Positions 17,193-25,565 of a stretch of DNA of 45,357 nucleotides are shown one piece after another; position 1 is the stretch's first letter; the number at the start of each line of letters is the position of its first letter. The notes below the pieces were generated by a model. The model was not told the origin of the DNA. It saw nothing but the letters and a program-made list of their open reading frames with translations, and made no database searches. The position numbers and the translations under genes are program-made. The stretch comes from Flaviramulus sp. (GTDB lineage Bacteria > Bacteroidota > Bacteroidia > Flavobacteriales > Flavobacteriaceae): assembly GCA_030731745.1 (NCBI GenBank), contig JANQTJ010000029.1:1-45357 (forward strand). Direction: 5' to 3'.

Positions 17193-17924
17193 TTAGTATT
17201 TATTTTTCATTTTTTTACGCATAGACTCTCCTTTAATATCTATTCTGTGTGCATTATGAACAAGACGGTCCAAAATGGCATCTGCAATGGTTTGTTCCCC
17301 TATAATTTCATGCCATGCTTCCACTGGTAATTGGGAGGCTATAATTATACTGTGCTCGCCATGTCTGTCTTCGATAATTTCCATAAAAGAATGCCTATTT
17401 ATGGCATCTAAAGCTTTAAGTCCAAAGTCATCTATAATAAGCAGATCCTGCTTTTCTAGTTTATTGATTTGTTTTAGGTAAGATCCATCTGCTTTTGAGG
17501 TTTTGAGCATGGTAAAAAGTTTGTTCATGTTAAAATACATGACCTTGTACCCTAATGAGCACGCTTGGTGACCAATGGCCGATGCCATATAACTTTTTCC
17601 AGCACCTGTACTTCCTGTAACAAGTATATTCTGCTTGTGCTTTATAAAATCACAGCTGGCAAAGCGTTGTATTTGATTTTTATCCAAACATCTTGAGGGA
17701 TCAAAATCTATAGCTTCCATAACGGCGCTGTACCTAAAGCGTGCAGCTTTTGTTAACCGATCTATTTTTCGATCTTGGCGGTCATCCCATTCGCTTTGGA
17801 TGAGATATGCTACAAGTTCATCACTGGTATAGTTTGTACTTTGTGGCGATAAACTGCTGTCAAAGGCTCTGTACATACCGTATAGCCTTAGTTGTTTCAT
17901 GTGTTCCAATGTCTGTTTATTCAT
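17193..17924 (-). CDS. istB: IstB, IS21 transposition ATPase
   Basis: This AAA+ helper assists the IstA transposase in target selection and strand transfer. The 243-residue protein has Walker A GSTGAGKS and Walker B LLIIDDFG, followed by EDRHGEHSIIIASQ. Its length is that of typical IstB. It starts 17 bp after the istA stop and appears intact. Confidence 0.95.
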   Translation of the reverse strand: MNKQTLEHMKQLRLYGMYRAFDSSLSPQSTNYTSDELVAYLIQSEWDDRQDRKIDRLTKAARFRYSAVMEAIDFDPSRCLDKNQIQRFASCDFIKHKQNILVTGSTGAGKSYMASAIGHQACSLGYKVMYFNMNKLFTMLKTSKADGSYLKQINKLEKQDLLIIDDFGLKALDAINRHSFMEIIEDRHGEHSIIIASQLPVEAWHEIIGEQTIADAILDRLVHNAHRIDIKGESMRKKMKNKY

Positions 17925-17941
17925 TGTTTTTTGGTTTTAAT

Positions 17942-19486
17942 TTATTTGTAATAATGACTTCCTCTAATGTTATTGTGATTTGGGACCTCAGGTTGGTCTT
18001 CGATGTCTTCATCTAAAGTGTCCCAGCCGTTTTTAAGGATACGCTCTATAATATTATAGTTATGCGCACCATAGTCCAATGCACGCTTACAGGCATTATC
18101 CAGCCGTGTATTGCCTACCTTTTTTGTGAGGTGCAATATGCCCAGGCACGATTTATAGGATTGTTCTGGGTGTTGTTTCTTTTCTAGTATATTAATGATC
18201 AGTGTCTTGCAATGACCACCTATCTGATCAGCCCAGGTAATGAATTTTTCACTGCTCCACTCGCTGATAAAGCGGTGGTGTGAAGGCATGTGTTCCTTTA
18301 TGGTGCTATATCCATATTTTTACTTGGTTCTTGGATGTACCGTAAGCAGTTCCTGCTGATGGTAAATCTCTACTGCGCTATCTGAGTAAACCACTTTGAC
18401 ACGCTTGCCTATATGCTGATAGGGCAGGCTATAATAGTGTTTGTCCTTGCTAAAATAAATATGGCTGTTTTTATGAACCGTTGCATTGGCATAGCGTTTA
18501 ATCTCATAGCGTTTGGCTGGCAATGGTTTAAGCTGATGTTTTTCAATCTCTTCAAATAACGAATAGCGGGAATATTCACGTCCTCTAAAAGACATGTTAT
18601 TATGTGATTGTAGCAGTTCTAATATAGATTTGTTAAGTTCAGACTTCGTATGGAAGGTTTGGTTGCGTAATAGCGCAAATACACGTGTATATATGATGCG
18701 TACAGCGTTTTCAACAATGGCCTTGTCCCTGGGTCTGTAGGCTCTGGTTGGAAGTACTGCCGTTTCATAATGCTCAGCAAAATCTACAAAAGTTTCATTT
18801 ACTTTTGGTTCATAACGACTGCTTTTGGTTACTGCTGCCCTCAAGTTATCGGGCACTAAAGCCTGTGGTACACCGCCATAAAACCAAAGCGCGTTTTCTA
18901 TACAAGCTATAAAATCTTCTTTTTTTTGACTCTCACAGGCCTCAACATATGTGTATTGGCTACTGCCCAATACACATACAAAGACCTCCAAATCTTGTAT
19001 CTCGCCTGTGTAGCGATCTACTATGGAAAGCTTCTTGCCCGTAAAATCAATGAAAAGTTTATCGCCAGCTTTATGTGCAAAATGCATTACTGGAGAGACT
19101 TCTTTGACCCACTCCCTGTACCAATACCTAAACTGGGAAAGTTTGTAGCCATCTGGATGTTTGGTGAGGTACTCTTGCCAGAGCAGATCTTTGGTCACCC
19201 CTGTTTTGCGCAGTTCTTTATCAAAATAAGGAAAATACTTTTCTAGGGTTAATAGCTGTTGACTCTTGCCTTTTTGATCGGTCTTAAAAAGCCTGTTCAG
19301 CTCCTCAAGTGTCATGGCGGACACTTCGTAACTGGTCAGTTGGTACCGTTTAAAAAAATCTACATATTTTGTAATGGTATTGCGCGATAACCCTAACTGT
19401 AGGCTTATTTGACGCTTGCTGACTCCTCCACTGTAAAGTTTGAAAATCTGTTTTATTTTTCGCATATCTATTTGTTTGTTGGCCAT
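17942..19486 (-). pseudogene. istA: IstA, IS21 transposase, interrupted by one in-frame stop
   Basis: Read as one frame this is 514 sense positions, the normal IstA length. The first 388 codons hold an HTH (GGVSKRQISLQLGLSRNT) and the DDE core: LFIDFTG (D), VPDNLRA (D) and AIVENAVR (E). A TAA at 18320-18322 follows HPRTK. The same frame then continues KYGYSTIKEHMPSHH to the native C-terminus at 17942. A single nonsense change, not a frameshift, therefore splits it into 388- and 115-codon open frames. The copy is probably inactive unless the stop is read through or the element is helped in trans. Confidence 0.85.
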
Positions 19487-19538
19487 AATATCTTTTTATA
19501 AAAGATATTTAAAGCTTTACAAATAGAATCGATTTTTA

Positions 19539-19636
19539 GTGGTTAACTTTCGTCCGCTGCAGGTGGTTCACTTTCACCCGCCGTACTATGCTCACTTTAA
19601 TCCGCTGTGGGTGGTATACTATGCCCGTTTTTTGCA
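19539..19636. repeat. IS21 right end with four tandem ~21-24-bp motifs
   Basis: Motifs of the form GTGGTT.ACTTTC..CCG(C) lie at 19539-19559, 19563-19583, 19587-19607 and, shortened, 19611-19627. They are inverse versions of the left-end motifs. IS21 ends are known to carry several transposase-binding repeats. Confidence 0.75.
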
Positions 19637-20367
19637 GCACACTATCCAATGCCTTAAAAAAGATCAGTTCCAAACAGGCTTTTACGGCGCTATCAGCTGA
19701 TGAAGTGCCTTTGGACATTAATGGACAGGAAAAAGCGGGTGTAATCTCAGTGGTCAATAATCCAAAATTGGAAACTGCTTATGCGCCACTGATAGCTACT
19801 GTTATGCATACAATTACCAAACAAATGAGCGTGCGACATAGAAAGCCTTCTTTTTTACTCATGGAAGAGGCATCGACCATTCGGCTTTTGAACATGCAAC
19901 GTATTCCGGCTACCTTGCGAAGCTATAACATTGCAACCATTTATGTGATGCAGGATAAAGTACAAAATGATATCATGTATGGCGATAAAGTCAGTAAAGC
20001 GATATTAAGCAATCTCTCCTATCAATTTTTTGGAAAAGTGAATGACCCAGACACCGCAAAATACTATGAGCGCTTTTTTGAGTTTGTTAAAATGAAAACC
20101 ACCAGCATCAATAAAGGGCATAATCTAAATTTTGATACGAGAGTGACCAAAGGGGAAAAAGAAGTCTCAAAAGTAAGAGCTGACATTTTTTTTAAGCTAA
20201 AACCCGGGGAATTTATAAGTTTTGCTGATGGTAATGATCAAAGAGTGCAGTTCAAACTTCAGAATATTGTAAAGAAATTACCGAAAGCAAAAAAATATTC
20301 AAAAAAAGACTTAAAAAAAAATTTTAAGCGGATTCATAGGGAGGCGCGGTCGCTATTTGGTAAATAG
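19637..20367 (+). pseudogene. Conjugative coupling protein (VirD4/MobC type), C-terminal fragment
   Basis: About 243 codons remain of a type IV secretion coupling ATPase that normally exceeds 600 residues. The fragment starts at TLSNALKKISS and includes LDINGQEKAGVISVVNNP. It then has the TraM-recognition/TraG C-terminal core, with LLMEEASTIRL at the Walker B position, RSYNIATIYVMQD and GKVNDPDTAKYYERF. Walker A and the membrane part are missing, cut by the IS21 right end. An ATG at 19588 lies inside the IS, so any product would be chimeric. Base use is less A/T-biased than in the neighbouring PUL genes. It marks an integrative conjugative element. Confidence 0.85.
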
Positions 20368-20513
20368 CCTTAAAATTGCTTTCAATATGTTATTAAAAAA
20401 TCACTCAGCTCAGCTGAAAACGAATTTACCACCCTAACTTTAACGTTTTAATGCTCCCCAATACTTTGTAATTCATTGTATAATTGTTGAATAACTAAAT
20501 AAAACTTTATACT

Positions 20514-21161
20514 ATGAAAACAAAATTACTATTACTAGTCGCATTTATTAGCTCTTCGCAAATGTTTAATGCGCAGTCAATTACTTTTACATCTACACTA
20601 ACGGAGGCTCAAATAGGAACCACAATCACTGTTAATTATGAATATACCATTCCTGCTGATGGTAATATTTATTGTGCTATCAACTTATATAATGACTTTA
20701 CATGGTCTGCAATGGTTGCCGATGGTTCATTAAGTCCAGCTCCAGCAGGTACCAATGTAGCAGGCTCATTTGATTTTACAATTCCTCCTGGAACAACACA
20801 AACTGTAGATTTGACAAGTCCAGATAACTATAAATTAGTAATTGAATTAAGCGATGCTGGATGGAATTGGTTAGCTGGCGATTATCCTGCTACACAAATT
20901 AATCTACAAAATGCAGCGTTGTCGATTAAAAACTCTGAATTTTTAGAGGATGTTAGTATGTTTTATTCAAATAATAGAATTCATGTCAAAGGCCTTAATA
21001 CTTCAGATAAATATGAACTTAAAATCTTTAACTTGTTTGGGCAAGAAGTTAAAAGTATAACGAAAGATAATAATGTCGTAAATCTGGCTTCTGCTATTTA
21101 TATTGCTAAGCTAGAAGTAGATGGAAAAGGAATTAAAACTAGTAAAGTTTTAATAAACTAA
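20514..21161 (+). CDS. Secreted protein with T9SS type A sorting domain
   Basis: It has 215 residues with a signal peptide ending MFNAQ. A beta-rich domain of about 110 residues follows (ITFTSTLTEAQIG to ATQINL), with aromatic-rich patches such as NDFTWSAM and DAGWNWL. A C-terminal sorting domain comes last (about 143-215, IFNLFGQEVKS, IYIAKLEVDGK, KVLIN). The protein should leave the cell through type IX secretion and attach to the surface or be released. The N-terminal domain is not recognised with certainty. Exposed Trp and the PUL context suggest carbohydrate binding, which is inference. It has its own terminator. Confidence 0.8.
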   Translation: MKTKLLLLVAFISSSQMFNAQSITFTSTLTEAQIGTTITVNYEYTIPADGNIYCAINLYNDFTWSAMVADGSLSPAPAGTNVAGSFDFTIPPGTTQTVDLTSPDNYKLVIELSDAGWNWLAGDYPATQINLQNAALSIKNSEFLEDVSMFYSNNRIHVKGLNTSDKYELKIFNLFGQEVKSITKDNNVVNLASAIYIAKLEVDGKGIKTSKVLIN

Positions 21162-21207
21162 ATTAAGAGTTATTCTTATTATTCGTTTTGAATTAGGATT
21201 AATAGTG

Positions 21208-21241
21208 AAAAAATCGAAGGAAATTTTACCTTCGATTTTTT
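21208..21241 (+). terminator. Intrinsic terminator after the T9SS cargo gene
   Basis: AAAAAATCGAAGG (21208-21220) pairs with CCTTCGATTTTTT (21229-21241) around an eight-base loop. It lies 46 bp past the stop and separates this gene from the hybrid regulator. Confidence 0.85.
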
Positions 21242-21321
21242 ATTTTATAACATATGATTTTTGTTTTTGTTAACTTTAATGAATTCAAAAATTAATTCTG
21301 TTTAATAGTAACTTCTTATAA

Positions 21322-24300
21322 ATGAAGACTCGATATAAAAAAGGAAAATTATTATTGTTTTTATGTGGGTTTTATCTATTCACAATTAATTGTTTTGGTC
21401 AGTCACAAGTAATTTTTAACAAGATAAATCAATCTAATGGACTTTCAAGTAATAGGGTTACAGGTATAATTAAAGAAAACAATGGATTTGCTTGGATAGG
21501 AACAGAGAATGGATTGAATAGGTTTGATGGTAAGCAATTCAAGATTTATAATAGTCAAAATAGCTCAATTAGTTCTAATAATATTAGTGATGTACTATTG
21601 GATAGCAAAGGAAGAATTTGGGTTGCAACTCTAGGTGGCGGCTTAAATTTATATGATAATTTAAGTGATGATTTTGTCGTTTATAAAAATGATTCCAAAG
21701 ATTTAACTTCCCTTCCTTCTAATCAATTATATAAACTTTTTGAAGATTCAAATGGAAATTTATGGATAGGTTCTGAAAATGGATTATGCCTTTTTGTCGA
21801 AGCATCAAATTTATTTATGACCTACCATCAACAAAATAATAATAATACTAGCCAAAATATAGTAACAAGTATTTACGAAGATACTCAAGGTGATTTATGG
21901 ATAGGTACATTTGGAGGTGGATTGAATAAATTTTCAATTGCCACAAAAATGTTTAAACATATAGAATCTGATACTTCTATTTTTAACGATTTTGTCCATA
22001 CCATTTCTCAAATTAACGAAGATGTATTATTGGTAGGTACTAGTGGTAGTGGTTTACTGAGGTTTGATCTTAAGACACATAAATTTGATAATTTTTTTAA
22101 AGATTCAAATAAATTAAGTAATGAAATAACTATAGTGCGCTCATTATATATAGATAAAAAAAATGATTTATGGGTTGGGACAGATGGAAATGGTATAGTA
22201 AAGATTGAAAAGCCTAATAGTAAAAAGCCTGAAATATACAATTTCACTCATAAGCCGCAATTAGATTCTTCTTTATCAGGAAATGCAGTTTATGTTATAA
22301 CGGAAGATGAACAAGCTAATATTTGGATTGGTACAGCATGGAATGGGATTAATATATTGCCACAAAAAAATAATTTTGAATTGATACCAAGTGATATTAT
22401 AGGGTTAAATCCAATCCCAGTATTATCTATATATAAAAATAAAAAAGACCTGTATTTAGGTCTTGATGGCAAAGGTTTAACGGTATTTAATACTGAAACT
22501 AATGTAGTTAAACAATTTAATAAGGATTTTAAAAACTCTATTGGAGGAGATTATATTCAATGCATTTATGAGAGTAAAAGTAAAATGCTTTGGATGGGAA
22601 CTTATGCTAACGGCATCATAAAATTCAATCCTAAAACAAACTCATACATACAATATAAACATGAAACGGATAATCCCAAATCACTAAGTTTTAACGATGT
22701 AAGAAGTATTATTGAAGATGATAAAAACAATCTATGGGTAGCCTCATGGGGTGGAGGTCTTAACTATTTCGATACGAGTAAAAATGAATTCACTGCTTTT
22801 AGAGAAAATAAAAATGACACAACATCAATTAGTAGCGATAATATAGTTTCAATGATTAAAGATGGCAGTACTCTATGGTTAGGCACCTATGGTGGAGGAA
22901 TTAATCTTTTTAATACTTCGTCTAAAAAAGCTACACGTTTAAAAAACCAAAATTCAATTGATAGTGATAATATTTTAAGTTTACTGAAAGATTCAAAAAG
23001 AAATATTTGGATTGGAGATTCTGAAGGAGGAATCAATCGTTTTGATTTTGATACAAAGATGTTTAACCGCTTTGAAACAAATAATGAGCTAAACAATCAA
23101 TCTGAAGTAGCTCTTATAGAAGATGATAATGGAAATATTTGGTTTAGTACAGAAAAGGGTATAGGTAAATATGATTATGATATTAATGAGTTTATAAGTT
23201 TTCCAAATTTTGCAGGGTCATATCGTATAAATTCCGTCTTTAAGGATGAAAGTGGGATATTGTATTTTGGGCGTTCTGATGGGGTGTTAAAGTTTAACCC
23301 AAAAAATATTTTGTATGAAAACATACAGCCTCAGGTTAAAATAACAAACTTTAAACTGTTTAATAAAGATATTCCAGTAGGTGAAAACGAAATCCTAACC
23401 AAGAACATTACTTTAACAAATCATATATCCTTAAAGCATGATTCAAACGTAATAACCTTTGAATTTGCAGCATTACAATTTCCGTTTTCTTATAGATGTG
23501 AATATGCCATTCAAATGGAGGGATTTGATAAAGATTGGAGAAATATTGGAACAGACCGCACAGTAACCTACACAAATCTTTCTCCGGGTAATTATAACTT
23601 TAAAGTAAAAAGTAAAGAATCTGGTAGTAAGTGGGGGGATGATTTTACTTCCATGAATATATATATTCAGAAACCTTTTTGGTTAGAATGGTGGGCGATT
23701 GTATTATACACTTTATTTACTTTATTTGTTTTATATCTTTTTAGAAAGTTTACAGTGGCATGGGAACAGTTAAAAACGAATTTAAAATTAGAAAAACTTA
23801 CTCATGAAAAGGATATAGAATTATACAACTTTAAACAACAATTTTTCACAAACATATCACATGACATTAGAACACCAGTAACTTTGATTTTGGGCTCAAT
23901 AAATAGATTGTTACGTGGAAAAGAAGAGGTAAATGAAGACCTATCCAACTCAATAGAAACCATCAAAAAGAATGGTAATAAATTAGTCAATTTAGTTAAC
24001 GAATTACTAGACCATAGAAAGCTTGAGTTTGATAAAATCAAGTTACATGTAGTCCATGAAAACTTAGTTGAATTCTGCGAAGAAATCTATTTGTCTTTTA
24101 AAGAAATGGCTCTAGAAAAAGGGATTGAATTTAACTTCAATACAAACACTCAGGAAGTGTTAATTTGGTTCGATAAAAATCAGTTAGAAAAAGTACTATA
24201 TAACTTATTATCAAATTCATTTAAATTCACTAAAACGGCGGGTACTATAGAATTTTCTCTTTTTGAGAAAGAAGATGTTGTAGAAATCAATATCAAAGAC

Positions 24301-25389
24301 AAAGGTATAGGTATAGCAAAAAGTCAACTCGATAAAATTTTTAATCGTTTTTACCAAACAAAAGAGAATACTGATACAAATGGATTTGGGCTTGGTCTAT
24401 CAATTTCAAAAGAAATAATTGATTTGCACCACGGCGAGATAGTTGTTGATAGCATAAAGGGTAAAGGGACAGAATTTATTATTAAATTAAAAAAGGGTGA
24501 AAACCATTTTACTCAAGAACAAATTAATGGAGACAAAACGAATAATGGGTTGTTATCCAATTATTTTACAGAGAATTCAGAGAATCAAAAAAATAATGAT
24601 TTAATTATTAAAAATGAAAATGCTAGTAATAAAAACCCAACCCTTCTTATTGTTGAGGATAATAAGGATATCCGTGATTATATTGTCGGAATTTTGTCTC
24701 ATGAATATAATATTATTGAGGCTTCAAATGGGGAGGAAGCATTACAATTAGTTTTTGACAATTCTTTAGATCTAATTATAAGTGATGTCATGATGCCTAT
24801 AATGGATGGTATAACCTTAACAAAAGAATTAAAAGCAAACGTAAGAACAAGCCATATTCCTATTTTATTATTAACGGCACGTGCTTCATTTACCCACAAA
24901 ATTGAAGGTTTTGAAATTGGTGCAGATGATTACATAACAAAACCATTTAATGAATTATTATTAATAAGTCGAATTAAAAATATTTTAAAAAACAGGAAAT
25001 TATTGCATGAAAAATTTTGGATGAAAGAACTTATACCAATAAGTGAATTTAACCTTAATAAGTCTGACGAAGAGTTCATGTCCAAACTAATGAAGATTTT
25101 AGAAGATAATCTAAACTCTACGGATCTTAATGTGAATTTTGTATGTAATGAATTAGGAATGAGTCATTCGGTTGTCTATAAAAAAATTAAAAGCTTAACC
25201 AATATGAGTTATGTGGAATTTGTTCGTGACTTCAAACTCAAAACGGCAAAAAAACTTATTGAAGAACAGAATTTTTCAGTTTTAGATGCCTCTTACCATG
25301 TTGGCTATTCTGATAGAAAATATTTTAGTAAGTTATTTAAAAGTCATTTTGGTAAAGTTCCTTCAGATTACCTAAATAAAAGTAAGTAA
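21322..25389 (+). CDS. Hybrid two-component system regulator (HTCS) of the galactan PUL
   Basis: This one-protein sensor-regulator is expected to bind a galactan oligosaccharide in the periplasm and switch on the susC operon. The 1355 residues comprise a signal peptide (to about 27), two blocks of beta-propeller repeats (WIGT.NGL/GGG motifs, to about 670), a Y_Y_Y domain and one membrane helix (about 786-808). A histidine kinase follows, with phospho-acceptor H847 in ISHDIRTP and an ATPase domain with FGLGLSISKEI. The receiver domain has phospho-acceptor D1155 in LIISDVMMP. A C-terminal AraC-type DNA-binding domain (about 1250-1355) ends it. The architecture is complete with no missing key residue. 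It sits directly upstream of susC in the same direction. Confidence 0.95.
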   Translation: MKTRYKKGKLLLFLCGFYLFTINCFGQSQVIFNKINQSNGLSSNRVTGIIKENNGFAWIGTENGLNRFDGKQFKIYNSQNSSISSNNISDVLLDSKGRIWVATLGGGLNLYDNLSDDFVVYKNDSKDLTSLPSNQLYKLFEDSNGNLWIGSENGLCLFVEASNLFMTYHQQNNNNTSQNIVTSIYEDTQGDLWIGTFGGGLNKFSIATKMFKHIESDTSIFNDFVHTISQINEDVLLVGTSGSGLLRFDLKTHKFDNFFKDSNKLSNEITIVRSLYIDKKNDLWVGTDGNGIVKIEKPNSKKPEIYNFTHKPQLDSSLSGNAVYVITEDEQANIWIGTAWNGINILPQKNNFELIPSDIIGLNPIPVLSIYKNKKDLYLGLDGKGLTVFNTETNVVKQFNKDFKNSIGGDYIQCIYESKSKMLWMGTYANGIIKFNPKTNSYIQYKHETDNPKSLSFNDVRSIIEDDKNNLWVASWGGGLNYFDTSKNEFTAFRENKNDTTSISSDNIVSMIKDGSTLWLGTYGGGINLFNTSSKKATRLKNQNSIDSDNILSLLKDSKRNIWIGDSEGGINRFDFDTKMFNRFETNNELNNQSEVALIEDDNGNIWFSTEKGIGKYDYDINEFISFPNFAGSYRINSVFKDESGILYFGRSDGVLKFNPKNILYENIQPQVKITNFKLFNKDIPVGENEILTKNITLTNHISLKHDSNVITFEFAALQFPFSYRCEYAIQMEGFDKDWRNIGTDRTVTYTNLSPGNYNFKVKSKESGSKWGDDFTSMNIYIQKPFWLEWWAIVLYTLFTLFVLYLFRKFTVAWEQLKTNLKLEKLTHEKDIELYNFKQQFFTNISHDIRTPVTLILGSINRLLRGKEEVNEDLSNSIETIKKNGNKLVNLVNELLDHRKLEFDKIKLHVVHENLVEFCEEIYLSFKEMALEKGIEFNFNTNTQEVLIWFDKNQLEKVLYNLLSNSFKFTKTAGTIEFSLFEKEDVVEINIKDKGIGIAKSQLDKIFNRFYQTKENTDTNGFGLGLSISKEIIDLHHGEIVVDSIKGKGTEFIIKLKKGENHFTQEQINGDKTNNGLLSNYFTENSENQKNNDLIIKNENASNKNPTLLIVEDNKDIRDYIVGILSHEYNIIEASNGEEALQLVFDNSLDLIISDVMMPIMDGITLTKELKANVRTSHIPILLLTARASFTHKIEGFEIGADDYITKPFNELLLISRIKNILKNRKLLHEKFWMKELIPISEFNLNKSDEEFMSKLMKILEDNLNSTDLNVNFVCNELGMSHSVVYKKIKSLTNMSYVEFVRDFKLKTAKKLIEEQNFSVLDASYHVGYSDRKYFSKLFKSHFGKVPSDYLNKSK

Positions 25390-25565
25390 TTTTCTTAAAC
25401 GTAGGGTTTTAATCTAAAAATGAAAACACACCCCTTTATTAAAAGAATAATTCTCCCTAAAGTTTTCTACATAAATCTTTAATTGCAATGTATTATGCTC
25501 TGCCAACGAGCAAAGAATAAATCATTATTAAAAATGATTTTAATCAAAACTAAAACTAAACTAAT

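Larger units (their letters stand above)
17103..19636 (-). mobile_element. IS21-family insertion sequence, copy 1
   Basis: About 2.53 kb with istA-istB order on the minus strand. The left tip is set by where identity with the copy at 45303 begins (TGGATAGGGCGGGC). The right tip is set by aligning the two ends inward from CGGGCA, which leaves nine outer bases on each side starting TG. Both ends carry repeated transposase-binding-like motifs, and both end at AAAATCGATTC on the inner side. No target-site duplication joins the flanks (CCAAAG on the left, GCACAC on the right), and the flanks belong to different genes. Confidence 0.85.

Noticed and set aside
17942-18289. Separate 115-codon gene between istA and istB
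   Set aside because: It is in the same frame as istA and forms its normal C-terminus after one stop codon.
19588-19636. Native start of the coupling-protein frame
   Set aside because: The ATG and first 16 codons lie inside the IS21 right-end repeats.
19642-19648. CTATCCA as the IS21 right tip, matching the left TGGATAG
   Set aside because: The two ends align better from CGGGCA, placing the tip at 19636; TLSNALKK after it reads as native coupling-protein sequence.
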